In this document: piece by piece, positions 35,364 to 44,035 of the stretch | How the letters are laid out: the number at the start of each line of letters is the position of its first letter | Numbering within the stretch: position 1 is the first letter of the stretch | NCBI GenBank assembly: GCA_028278625.1 | Contig: JANQDY010000125.1 | Location: 1-47,210, forward strand | DNA from: Thermodesulfobacteriota bacterium | GTDB taxonomy: Bacteria; Desulfobacterota; DSM-4660; Desulfatiglandales; Desulfatiglandaceae | Length of the DNA stretch: 47,210 nt | Direction: 5' to 3' | Position numbers and translations under genes: made by a program | Notes under the pieces: generated by a model | The model's database searches: none | What the model was told of the DNA's origin: nothing | The model's input: the letters and a program-made list of their open reading frames with translations, nothing else

Positions 35364-36578
35364 CTATTTCTTCCCAAGAAATTCAAGCATCTTATCTGCT
35401 ACAGCATCTGAGAAGTCCTGATCATTGACGTTGTTATCCATTCCAATTATTTCTGTTTCTGCGCGCGCATTGCTTTTAATGGCTTTATAGAGCGCTTCAT
35501 TGGCTTCCGGCCACCAGAATTCCTTGCCCGGCGCATCCAGCATGGATACCCCTTTCAAGGGAAGAAATATTGCCACCGGACCCGTTGATTTATTTGTCTT
35601 TTCGGAAAGTTGACGCCCAAGTTCTGCGTTTTCCATGGGATCGGTTCGCATGAGCGTTACGCCGGGGGCCCATTGGTAGAAACGCCGATCATTGTACTTT
35701 TCAGGCACGGTTTCCCTTGCCCAGAAGTTGACCATGTCAACACACCCCGGCACGATAACCTGTGGAATTCCTCTATTGGAGGCAGCTTCCAAACGCGCGG
35801 GTCCCGCTGACAATTCACCGCCTGCCAGCTCGTCGGCCAGCTCCGTGGGGCTGATATCCAGAACTCCGTCAATATGACCCTCTTCAATTAAGCTTTCGAG
35901 CGTCATGCCCCCTGTTCCGACCGCATGGAAGACCAATACTTCATAGCCATTATCTTCCATGATTTCGCGGCAATGGGTCACAATGGGCGTGGTATTCCCA
36001 AACATTGAAGCGGCAAGCAACGGTTTTGCTTCAATTTCCGGGGCACGAGTTTCAAGCATACCGATGATGGCGCCAACCGCGTTGGCGTAAATTCTTGCGC
36101 TAAAACTGTTGACGCCGGATACATCAACGATAGAGGGAAACATGATGACGTCGCGTGTTCCCACATAGGCTTTTGTGTCGCCAGACGCCACTGTGGACAC
36201 CATTACCTTTGGGACACCTAAAGGGAGGGCTCTCATTGCGGCGGTGCCGGCGCCCGTTCCCCCGGATCCACCCATTGAAAAGACCGCGCCGATGATCCCT
36301 GTGTCGTATAGCTCCTTAACGACCGGAACGATACCCTTTGCGATCATTTCCATGGCATGACCCCGGTCTTCTTTACTCCTGAGTTCCTTAAGGGTTGTGC
36401 CGGCGGCTTCGGCAACGAGATTTGCCGAAACGTCCGGTTGAAAACCCGGCTTATCCATAACACTAATATCAATCATCAAGGCTGAGTGCCCCCGCTTTTC
36501 GATTTCCGATTTAACGAAGGAATAATCCTCACCCTTGGTATCAAACGCACCAATAACGGCGATTTTTTTTGGCATTGC
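35364..36578 (-). CDS. Tm-1-like ATP-binding protein (UPF0261)
   Basis: This is a 404-residue protein from ATG 36578, with GGGGT about 8 nt upstream; five more residues are open upstream. It has two Rossmann-like halves. The first has IAVIGAFDTKGEDYSFVKSE and FSMGGSGGTGAGTAAMRALP, with the glycine-rich loop matching the nucleotide-binding region reported for tomato Tm-1. The second has PIVTHCREIMEDNGYEVLVF and GTGGMTLESLIEEG. In plants and fungi this unit is fused to a PEP-hydrolase-like barrel; here the barrel is the next gene, 19 bp on. The bacterial function is unknown. Context with an ABC importer and two oxidoreductases suggests catabolism of an imported small molecule, with an ATP-dependent step here. 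Confidence 0.88.
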   Translation of the reverse strand, partial: AMPKKIAVIGAFDTKGEDYSFVKSEIEKRGHSALMIDISVMDKPGFQPDVSANLVAEAAGTTLKELRSKEDRGHAMEMIAKGIVPVVKELYDTGIIGAVFSMGGSGGTGAGTAAMRALPLGVPKVMVSTVASGDTKAYVGTRDVIMFPSIVDVSGVNSFSARIYANAVGAIIGMLETRAPEIEAKPLLAASMFGNTTPIVTHCREIMEDNGYEVLVFHAVGTGGMTLESLIEEGHIDGVLDISPTELADELAGGELSAGPARLEAASNRGIPQVIVPGCVDMVNFWARETVPEKYNDRRFYQWAPGVTLMRTDPMENAELGRQLSEKTNKSTGPVAIFLPLKGVSMLDAPGKEFWWPEANEALYKAIKSNARAETEIIGMDNNVNDQDFSDAVADKMLEFLGKK

Positions 36579-36778
36579 GTACACCCCGTTCATCCATTAA
36601 ATGGGTCAATTTACTGAAATTACGTTTATTTCCTGAGATAAACCTGTCTTATGGGGTTGAAAGGCGGCCAACGCCATAGGTCTGGCCCATGCTTGTAATT
36701 CAGGCATTAAAGCGCACGACCGCCTTTTCAAGGTTTTGAATGCGAATATTGGGTCTGACGTGTGAATCCGTTTTTTCT

Positions 36779-38719
36779 TTACGCCTGGAGCGCTGCTCTA
36801 AACCCGCCCCAAACGGCATTGTAAATCCTTCCGGGATCCACGCAGGTGCCTATGGATTGGACAAGGTAGCCATTCTCCTGGAATTGATCCGCCAAACCTG
36901 ATGGGTCAATGGGCTTAAAACCGGCCGCCACGACCACATCGTCAAACAGAAGATCAATTTCACCCTTTTTGTTCTTGGCTTTCACCCCATTTGCCGAAAT
37001 GCTGACACACTCGTGGTTGGTAAGAACCTTTATCCCTGCTTTTGCCACCTCATCATTAATTTGAAGCAGGAGCAGATAGTTTTCGTCCAATGCCAGGGCT
37101 TCCCTCATCTCCAATATGGTTACATCTTTCCCCTGGGCCGCCAAACAGAGGGCAGTGTCGCAGCCAACACCACCGCCACCGACAACACAGACCTTTTTGC
37201 CCAGGTTTTCCCCATCACTGGAAAGGACATCCGTTACGGCGTTCAGTTTGTCAGCGCCGGGAATAGGGGGTTCCATGGGGTCCATGCCAATGGCCACGAC
37301 CACGACTTCAGGGTCATATTCCGCAACGGTTTCCAGGGTCGCGGGTGTATTTAATTGAGCGTCGATTCCAAGCTTTTTGACCATTGCATCGTAGTATGCG
37401 ATGAGCGCAAGCAACTCGTCTTTCTTATAAGCGGGCTTTGCCGCGAGATTGATCAAACCGCCGATCTGGTCGGATTTCTCAAGCACTGTAACGGAGTGGC
37501 CTCTTCGAGTAGCGGTTACCGCATACTCGAGCCCCGCCACTCCGGCACCCACAACGACGATTCGTTTTGGCGCCGCCGCCGGCTTAACGAGGTCCTTGTA
37601 TTCGTGCCCACATTCGGGATTCAGAATGCATCCTGTTCTCCATCCCCTGAAAACGAAGCCCACGCAATCATTACATCTGATGCATTTGCGGATTTCATGG
37701 GGCCGATCTTCCTTCACTTTGTTGGGAAGGTCGGGATCCGCCAGTAGGGACCGCCCCATTGAAATCATATCCGCTTCACCTTTTTTGAGTATTTCACATG
37801 CCAGATCCTGGTCCCAGCCAAGGCCCCCAACGGCAATGACTGGAATATTCACCTCGGCCTTCACTGCCGCCGCCAAGGGCGCCAGGCAACCGGCGGGCAT
37901 GCCTTGGGTTGGAAAGATCCATGGCATTGAGTCGTAAATACCGGCGGAAACATCCAGGCAATCGATACCTTCATTCTCAAGGAGTTTGCCGAATTTGATG
38001 CCTTCTTCCAGGTCATAGCCGCCATCGATCTTTTCATCGGCGCTGTACCGATAGAGCAGGGGGTAGTCAGGACCGAGGGCCGCCCTTGAACGCCTGATGA
38101 TTTCAACGATGAAACGGGCGCGATTCTCAAAGCTGCCACCCCATTTGTCGGTACGCAGGTTGGTGCGGGGTGACAGGAATTGGGTCGGGAGATATCCATG
38201 GGCCCCGTGAAATTCAACCCCGTCGAATCCGGCCATTTGACTCCTCACGGCACCGGCCACATACAGTTGAATATAATGTTCAATGTCCTCCTCGGTCATT
38301 ACCCGGGGCATGTCACCGCCAAAGGACTGCGTGGCGGACGGGGCAATGGGGAGCCGTCCCCCCTCGGTGTTGGAAACTGCCTGCTGTCTTCCCGGTTGAT
38401 GAAGCTGCGTTACCATTTTTGCGCCGTGAGCGTGGACCGCCTGTACAAGATCCGCGAGTCCGCAGATAAATCTGTCGTCGTCGATCCTGGCCGGATTGCC
38501 GGGGGCCCTTCCAAGTTCCCAGTCAATACAGGTGTTCTCGAGTACAATCAGTGCGATGCCGCCTTTTGCCCGTGCCGCGTGGTATGCGATAAGTCGATCC
38601 GTAACCTCACCATTGCTGCTTGCCATCTTTGTATGCATGGGCGCCATGACCGTTCTGTTGCGTAGTTTCATGGTACCGATGGAGATGGGTTCAAATAGTT
38701 CTTTGTATTTTTCGCTCAT
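36779..38719 (-). CDS. Old-yellow-enzyme/FadH-like NAD(P)H:flavin oxidoreductase
   Basis: This 646-residue protein has the 2,4-dienoyl-CoA reductase layout. An FMN-binding TIM barrel spans 1-330 (MAPMHTKMAS; GFDGVEFHGAHGYL, with the catalytic HGAHGYL). An iron-sulfur segment has CIRCNDC and a later GCILNPECG. An FAD/NAD(P)H domain spans about 380-646 (IVVVGAGVAGLEYA; KVCVVGGGGVGCDTA). Electrons would pass NAD(P)H-FAD-4Fe4S-FMN to an activated C=C bond. AGGAGG precedes the ATG. A 185-bp gap separates it from the downstream Tm-1-like gene. The likely role is reduction of an unsaturated intermediate of the imported compound. Confidence 0.9.
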   Translation of the reverse strand: MSEKYKELFEPISIGTMKLRNRTVMAPMHTKMASSNGEVTDRLIAYHAARAKGGIALIVLENTCIDWELGRAPGNPARIDDDRFICGLADLVQAVHAHGAKMVTQLHQPGRQQAVSNTEGGRLPIAPSATQSFGGDMPRVMTEEDIEHYIQLYVAGAVRSQMAGFDGVEFHGAHGYLPTQFLSPRTNLRTDKWGGSFENRARFIVEIIRRSRAALGPDYPLLYRYSADEKIDGGYDLEEGIKFGKLLENEGIDCLDVSAGIYDSMPWIFPTQGMPAGCLAPLAAAVKAEVNIPVIAVGGLGWDQDLACEILKKGEADMISMGRSLLADPDLPNKVKEDRPHEIRKCIRCNDCVGFVFRGWRTGCILNPECGHEYKDLVKPAAAPKRIVVVGAGVAGLEYAVTATRRGHSVTVLEKSDQIGGLINLAAKPAYKKDELLALIAYYDAMVKKLGIDAQLNTPATLETVAEYDPEVVVVAIGMDPMEPPIPGADKLNAVTDVLSSDGENLGKKVCVVGGGGVGCDTALCLAAQGKDVTILEMREALALDENYLLLLQINDEVAKAGIKVLTNHECVSISANGVKAKNKKGEIDLLFDDVVVAAGFKPIDPSGLADQFQENGYLVQSIGTCVDPGRIYNAVWGGFRAALQA

Positions 38720-38805
38720 TCTTAGATTCCTCCTACTATTCAGTTTTACATTGCCTGTTCAAGGGATCAGGGGCGGGCACCTTTCTTGGCGTCAACCCGC
38801 TGCCA

Positions 38806-39831
38806 TTACTTTTTATTTTTTTTCACCAATTCTCTCATCCAAGGGGTCCAACCGACCCCGGATTCTCCCCAGTTGGGAAAATACTTTTTGGTCGGCATCA
38901 GCTGCTTTTTCGGCATTTCCCGCAAGGTCTTCTGGGCGATAGGCGTAACGGGTCCCAGATATCGCCGTGGCACTTCCTCTCCCCGGATCGCCTTCATGGC
39001 AAACCGAACTGCGATTCTTCCCAGTTCTCTCGAATCCGTGGCCACGGTGAATTTCCAGGGGCTGTTGGCTGCCCGCATCATGGAAATATCCTGGGCGTCC
39101 ACATCGATGCTGTAAATGGGGATATTCTTCCCGGAGGCCTTGACCGCTTTAAAGGCCGCAACGGCAAACTGATCCCAGCAAGCCAGGACGGCGTCAAGGT
39201 CCGGATGGGCTTTAATGACGGCCTCCATCTTCGCCATATTGTCCGCAACCACCGATGCGCCGGCACTGCCAAATTCAGATACGATTTTAATGCCGGGATA
39301 TTTCTCCAACTCCAGTTTCAACTGTGCCTTCCTTCTCTCCATGGGTGCGAATCCCCCCACCCATATGAGTGCAATTTTCCCTTTTCCCCCAAGGTCCTCG
39401 GCCATTTTCGTAAACGCGTCGTGCATGAACGCTTTATCGTTTTGGTCGATTTCGCATACCGTATTTTTTGGCATGATGAGGCAGGTATTCAAAACGGGGA
39501 TGCCCTGTTTGGCGGCGACCCCCACGAGATTGGCAAGGGGTTCGGTCTGGCCGTGCTGGATGATAATCGCGTCGGGTTTGCCTTTTATGGTGGCAGCCAA
39601 TTGATCCACCTGTTTTGCCGGATCCCACCCGGCATCGGTAATGGTTACCTTCACCCCTAACTCTCGGGCCATGCTTTTTACGCCATCAACGTATTGAACG
39701 GCCCACGGCCATGTGGCTGACTGGCTGACCAAAGCAAACCGTATCTGCTTTTCTTTGGCAATGGCGAAAGGAATGGAGAAAACAAGTGAAATTATGACTG
39801 CCACGAACAGTGTTTTACCTATAAGCTTCAT
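38806..39831 (-). CDS. Ribose-type ABC transporter substrate-binding protein
   Basis: This 341-residue periplasmic protein has a signal peptide at residues 1-25 ending AIA-K. Its RbsB-like fold (periplasmic-binding type 1) has QIRFALVSQSATWPWAVQYV, PDAIIIQHGQTEPLANLV, DAVLACWDQFAVAAFKAVK and IYSIDVDAQDISMM. Family members bind sugars, polyols or other small ligands such as AI-2. The ligand pocket cannot be assigned. GGGAGGG precedes the ATG. A hairpin lies between the permease and this gene. Confidence 0.88.
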   Translation of the reverse strand: MKLIGKTLFVAVIISLVFSIPFAIAKEKQIRFALVSQSATWPWAVQYVDGVKSMARELGVKVTITDAGWDPAKQVDQLAATIKGKPDAIIIQHGQTEPLANLVGVAAKQGIPVLNTCLIMPKNTVCEIDQNDKAFMHDAFTKMAEDLGGKGKIALIWVGGFAPMERRKAQLKLELEKYPGIKIVSEFGSAGASVVADNMAKMEAVIKAHPDLDAVLACWDQFAVAAFKAVKASGKNIPIYSIDVDAQDISMMRAANSPWKFTVATDSRELGRIAVRFAMKAIRGEEVPRRYLGPVTPIAQKTLREMPKKQLMPTKKYFPNWGESGVGWTPWMRELVKKNKK

Positions 39832-39884
39832 AATGCGATCCCTCCCTAGAGTGTTAAGATGTTTTTAATCCACGATATTCGGCT

Positions 39885-39907
39885 GCGGGGAATGGTTTCT
39901 TCCCCGC
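39885..39907. other. Intercistronic hairpin between permease and binding-protein genes
   Basis: GCGGGGAA (39885-39892) pairs with TTCCCCGC (39900-39907) around a 7-nt loop. It lies in the 162-bp gap between the permease and binding-protein genes. Such hairpins in ABC operons can stabilise upstream mRNA and help set unequal expression of the binding protein. Confidence 0.45.
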
Positions 39908-39993
39908 GGCATTTTCTACCGGCCGGGTAGTTGTTTTCACACTTTATTTTGATTGTCGGTTTCAACAGTCTTGTTTAATTGTGCCGCCCTGTT

Positions 39994-40992
39994 CTATTTT
40001 TTTGCTCCCAGGTTTCCGATGACCAAGGCAACCAAAAGCACCACTCCGATAAATATATCCTGCGCCGTGTAGGGCACATTGAGCATGGTAAGGCCGTTAA
40101 GGATCACCGCAATGGTGATTGCTCCGATGAGGGTGCCGATGGGATTCGGTTTTCCGGAAGTTCCAACGGTGGTGCCGATAAAGGCTGCGGCCACTGAAGG
40201 TAGAAAGAAGGCCTGGCCGGCCAAAACCTGGCCCATGCCGAGGCGGGCCGCAAGAACAATCCCGCCCAATGATGCAAGCAGCCCTGACAATAAAAAGGCC
40301 AGCAGAATGATTTTTCGTGTCTTAATACCGCAGGCCCGTGCCGCCCCCTTGTTGCTTCCGGTTGCGTACATGAATCGTCCGGTTGTTGTGTAATGCAGAA
40401 ATATTGCGAGAAGAATGGCGACCACAAGCATAATGATGACGGGAATGGGGACTACGGAAAGATACCCTTGTCCTATAAAATTGAAGGCGTCGGAAATCGC
40501 TCCAGGAGCGGTTACCATGCCATCAGGCGTGCTGATATACATATGTGAATGGATAGATTGACCGCCGGCGGTGGTCAATTCAATGCCCTGGATCAAAAAG
40601 AGCATGCCCAAGGTTCCTAAAAGGCTCGATATTTTTAATATGATGGTCAAAAAGGCATTGATGGCGCCAATGCCCATGCCAATCAACAATGAGATGACAA
40701 TGGCCAGGGGCGCGGGAAATTCCGCCAGCACCATGAGAATACAGACGACCATGCTGGATAGACCGGCAGTGGCCGCCACGGATAAATCAAACTCATTGAC
40801 GACGAGAACGCATGTAAAACCTAATGCAATAAGAGCGGCAATAGACGCCGATCTCAAAATATCCATGATATTCGAAGAGGTGAAAAAGTTGGGCAAAGTT
40901 AAACCAAACACAATTACTAGTAAAATAAGTATGAATCCGAATGCATATGCCTTCAAGAATTTTCCTAGTTTGTTTTTTTGTTTTGTAGACAC
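39994..40992 (-). CDS. Ribose-type ABC transporter permease (RbsC-like)
   Basis: This 332-residue inner-membrane protein has about eight to ten hydrophobic helices. RbsC-type motifs are visible: ALGFTCVLVVNEFDLSVAATAGLSS near the N-terminus and TGRFMYATGSNKGAARACGIKTRK in the cytoplasmic EAA-like loop. The C-terminal part (NPIGTLIGAITIAVILNGL) is typical. The start is GTG 40992, with GGAGA about 7 nt upstream. It would pair with the ATPase at 41089 and the binding protein at 38806. Confidence 0.9.
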   Translation of the reverse strand: MSTKQKNKLGKFLKAYAFGFILILLVIVFGLTLPNFFTSSNIMDILRSASIAALIALGFTCVLVVNEFDLSVAATAGLSSMVVCILMVLAEFPAPLAIVISLLIGMGIGAINAFLTIILKISSLLGTLGMLFLIQGIELTTAGGQSIHSHMYISTPDGMVTAPGAISDAFNFIGQGYLSVVPIPVIIMLVVAILLAIFLHYTTTGRFMYATGSNKGAARACGIKTRKIILLAFLLSGLLASLGGIVLAARLGMGQVLAGQAFFLPSVAAAFIGTTVGTSGKPNPIGTLIGAITIAVILNGLTMLNVPYTAQDIFIGVVLLVALVIGNLGAKK

Positions 40993-41088
40993 GCCAAATT
41001 CTCCAATCTCAATGAATTATTTGATCATTTAAACAAATCATTTGAAATTAACTGAGAGATAATTATTACAGAACCAATACTGATTTAT

Positions 41089-42627
41089 TTAGTCTTCATT
41101 CGGACTCATGGACCAAGATAAAAGCTGTTCTTCACTTATTTTATCATTCGGGATCTCAACGGATATTTCTTTATCATACATGACTATTATTCTATGGCTT
41201 AGGGCCAATATTTCTTCAACTTCGTTGGAAATATAAATAATTCCAATGCCCTGCTTGGCCATTTCAACGACGATTGAGTAGATTTTCGCTTTGGCGCCGA
41301 TGTCTATTCCTTTGGTAGGCTCATCAAAAATGAATATACTTCTCTCGGGGAAAGCGAGCCATTTCCCGATGGCAATTTTTTGTTGATTGCCGCCGCTTAA
41401 TGTGTAAACGAATTGATCAACGCCGGAACACTTAACGTCCAGGTCTTTTATGATCTCATTAATTTTCTTTTCCTCCCTCGTACGGTCAACAATGCCGAGG
41501 TATTTGGAATACAGGCTTAGCGTGGGAAGACTGGTGTTAAACTTGATCGAGTTCTCAACCAGCAGTCCTTGACCTCTTCTGTCCTCATTCACCATAAAGA
41601 CTTTGCTGGAAATGGCATCGGAGGGATGCGCAAAATCAGCCTTCACCCCTTCAATGAAGACTTCTCCCCCATCCTTCTGTTCAAGCCCGAACAGTAAACG
41701 GGCCAGTTCCGTCTTTCCGGCGCCCACTTGGCCGTACACGCCTAAAATTTCACCCTTTTCCAGGTTGAAAGAGCATTCCCGAAGATATTTATGTTTTCTT
41801 AATTTCCGGACTTCCAGAAGGGGGGTATCGGATTTCTTGAACGCTCTTTCGGGGGCCCTGACTTCCACATATCCTCCCTTGCCCCCTACAATGGCCTGTA
41901 TTATATCGTTTTCATTAAGATCTTTTGTGGACTCGGTTAAGGTCCTTTTACCGTTTCGCATTACCGTGATGCGATCGGAGATTTCGAATATCTCCCTCAG
42001 ATGATGAGAAACATAAACAATACCTGTTTTATTATCCAGCAACATCCTGATCAATTGGAATAATTTTTTAATATCTTTCAGATCGAGACTCGTCGTCGGC
42101 TCATCAAAAAGAATGAACTTTCCTCCAAAGCTTATAGCCCTCGCAATGATAATAACTTGCTTTTGGTGCACTTTCAAATTTCGGACATAATCATCAGGAT
42201 CAATGTCATTTGCTTGAACCGTCTCTTCCAATATTTTTTCAGCTTTTATTCTCATCCGCTTCTGATTTACCCAACCTTTTTCTTGTCCCAAGACGCGCTC
42301 ATATAACAAAAGATTTTCTTTGACCGTAAAGTCAGGTATCAGTATTTGATCTACTTCCTGATGAACGCAGTTAATACCGTATTGTAGCGCTTTAATCGGC
42401 GTATTGAGATTTATAACATCTCTGTTAAAACTGATATTTCCCTTGTAATCATGGAAATCTCCGGCAAGGACTTTCATAAGAGTGCTCTTACCAGCACCAT
42501 TTGACCCGCAAAGTGCATGTACTTCACCGGATTTGACGTCAAAATCCACTTCATCAACCGCTTTTGTTCCTGAAAAAAACTTGGAGATACAACTTCCTTC
42601 AAGAGTGTTTAGGCTATCGATTTCCAT
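41089..42627 (-). CDS. Ribose-type ABC transporter ATPase (RbsA-like, two NBDs)
   Basis: This 512-residue protein starts at ATG 42627 (MEIDSL); 21 more residues are open upstream but look unlike the family. NBD1 has Walker A GSNGAGKST, a degenerate signature NLKVHQKQ and Walker B FILFDEPT. NBD2 has a degenerate Walker A GQVGAGKTE, a canonical signature LSGGNQQKIAIGKWL and Walker B FIFDEPT. This asymmetry is normal in RbsA/MglA proteins. It drives import with the permease and binding protein downstream. It is relatively A+T-rich. A strong hairpin separates it from the upstream SDR gene. Confidence 0.9.
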   Translation of the reverse strand: MEIDSLNTLEGSCISKFFSGTKAVDEVDFDVKSGEVHALCGSNGAGKSTLMKVLAGDFHDYKGNISFNRDVINLNTPIKALQYGINCVHQEVDQILIPDFTVKENLLLYERVLGQEKGWVNQKRMRIKAEKILEETVQANDIDPDDYVRNLKVHQKQVIIIARAISFGGKFILFDEPTTSLDLKDIKKLFQLIRMLLDNKTGIVYVSHHLREIFEISDRITVMRNGKRTLTESTKDLNENDIIQAIVGGKGGYVEVRAPERAFKKSDTPLLEVRKLRKHKYLRECSFNLEKGEILGVYGQVGAGKTELARLLFGLEQKDGGEVFIEGVKADFAHPSDAISSKVFMVNEDRRGQGLLVENSIKFNTSLPTLSLYSKYLGIVDRTREEKKINEIIKDLDVKCSGVDQFVYTLSGGNQQKIAIGKWLAFPERSIFIFDEPTKGIDIGAKAKIYSIVVEMAKQGIGIIYISNEVEEILALSHRIIVMYDKEISVEIPNDKISEEQLLSWSMSPNED

Positions 42628-42693
42628 GAGTCTATTTATATACTTCAATATCCATCGAATATAATGATTAAAGAGAATGTGGCATATCATGAG

Positions 42694-42730
42694 TGGGAAA
42701 TAGCGATCAAAGAATGAGAGCTATTTCCCA
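42694..42730 (-). terminator. 11-bp hairpin between SDR and ABC ATPase genes
   Basis: TGGGAAATAGC (42694-42704) pairs perfectly with GCTATTTCCCA (42720-42730) around a 15-nt loop, 17 bp after the SDR stop. Without a T-tract it is more likely an attenuator or mRNA-stabilising structure than a full terminator. Confidence 0.5.
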
Positions 42731-42747
42731 TCGGTTTACCAACGGGT

Positions 42748-43518
42748 TTAGTCGACCATCAACATTCCGCCGTTCACATGGATGTTTTGTCCATTAATGT
42801 AGTTGGCCTCTTCACTTGCCAAAAATGCCGTCAGACCCGCCAAATCGTCGGCTACTGAAAGCCTGTTGTTGGGGATGAACTGAATGAAATGCTGAAGGAG
42901 ATCTTTATGATCATCATGCATGGGTGTATCAACGATCCCCGGCGCAATACAATTTGCGTTGATGCCATCTTTTCCGTGTTCCCCCACAATACTTCTGGTG
43001 AGGGCCTGGACTGCGGATTTTGAAACACAATAATTGGAAGAACCACCTGAGGTATTGAAAATGTTGCATCGCGATGAGAGCGAAGATCCCACATTTACAA
43101 TTTTACCCCTTTGCTTTTTCACCATATGCGGCAGCACTTTTTGCGTGCAAAGAAAAACAGAGTTAAGATTGATATTGAGGACGCGGTTCCATTCCTCGAA
43201 ACTCATATCCACGATGGCATCGAAGGTTAGAATGCCGGCATTGTTTACAAGGATATCGATGGCGCCCCATTCTTTGACAACCGTGTCAACCATGCTTTCA
43301 ACCGCTTTTTCATCGGTGACATCCGTTTGAACCGCCAACCCTGTTTGTCCCGCTTTCTGCATCCGCTCAACCACTGATTGTGCCCCCTCCAGGTTGATAT
43401 CGACCACGGCCACTTTCGCCATGTTCTCTCCAAGCTTGAGGCAAATCGCCTCGCCAATCCCACTGGCACCGCCTGTAACCACCGCAACCTGTCCATCCAA
43501 ATCATACTTGTTACTCAT
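42748..43518 (-). CDS. SDR-family dehydrogenase/reductase
   Basis: This 256-residue classical SDR has the cofactor motif TGGASGIG (15-22), NNAG (92-95), catalytic Ser at 145/146, Tyr163 and Lys167 (YCVSK). Asp40 after strand 2 (VAVVDIN) favours NAD over NADP. It would oxidise a hydroxyl or reduce a carbonyl of a sugar- or polyol-like substrate. AAAGGAGG precedes the ATG. It precedes the ABC importer genes and is probably the first chemical step after uptake; that is inference. Confidence 0.9.
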   Translation of the reverse strand: MSNKYDLDGQVAVVTGGASGIGEAICLKLGENMAKVAVVDINLEGAQSVVERMQKAGQTGLAVQTDVTDEKAVESMVDTVVKEWGAIDILVNNAGILTFDAIVDMSFEEWNRVLNINLNSVFLCTQKVLPHMVKKQRGKIVNVGSSLSSRCNIFNTSGGSSNYCVSKSAVQALTRSIVGEHGKDGINANCIAPGIVDTPMHDDHKDLLQHFIQFIPNNRLSVADDLAGLTAFLASEEANYINGQNIHVNGGMLMVD

Positions 43519-43564
43519 AACTACCTCCTTTGAATCGATGATAAATTAAGGTTTTAATGCTTAA

Positions 43565-43613
43565 AGTCGTTGAATCACTGTTTAACGACTCGGTTTAACC
43601 ATGGGCATGCCCA
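43565..43613. promoter_or_regulatory. Paired dyads upstream of the SDR gene
   Basis: In the 286-bp gap 43519-43804, AGTCGTT (43565-43571) and AACGACT (43584-43590) form a perfect inverted repeat with a 12-nt spacer. TGGGCATGCCCA (43602-43613) is a perfect 12-bp palindrome. Both lie within 95 bp of the SDR start and are candidate regulator sites. No clear -24/-12 element was found in this gap; the remainder is A+T-rich with no gene. Confidence 0.4.
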
Positions 43614-43804
43614 CTCAACAAAAACACGTGTCTATACAAGCAATTTAAGATAGCCGTTATCCAAAAGGTCCGTACCAATACCGTGTGGGTGGGTCTATTT
43701 TATGCCACCATATTCCGGCCCGTTTTCGATGCGCTATATGTTTCTAATGGAATCCGTTCAATTGAACATATTTTTGATATCGTTCTTTTACTCGATTTTA
43801 TAGC

Positions 43805-43993
43805 TCAATTTTGACGCCACCATTTTCGTGAGTTTTGTATTGCTTCCTGAAAATTGTTAGTGATTTTTATCAAGTTTTCGTATTTAAGAGCAGGCTGATT
43901 ACTCTTCCAGCAATCCTGGCAATATTGATTTCCATGAAGTAAATAATAGCCTTTTTGCTCTATGATCGCCTTTCTACAAAGCGTACATTTCAC
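43805..43993 (-). CDS. Small LIM-like zinc-binding protein
   Basis: This 62-residue protein has MKCTLCRKAI, then a Tyr- and His-containing middle, then QYCQDCWKSN. The two C-x2-C pairs spaced about 20 residues apart look like half of a LIM or zinc-ribbon fold. The tail (about 38-62) is basic and helical. The start is GTG 43993, supported by GAGAGGAT just upstream. It lies 42 bp after the PEP-hydrolase paralogue 2 gene and is probably co-transcribed. It may be an adaptor or metallochaperone; no function is known. Confidence 0.7.
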   Translation of the reverse strand: MKCTLCRKAIIEQKGYYLLHGNQYCQDCWKSNQPALKYENLIKITNNFQEAIQNSRKWWRQN

Positions 43994-44035
43994 GGTTCAT
44001 CCTCTCGTGATCTCAATTCTTGAAGCTGCGTTATC

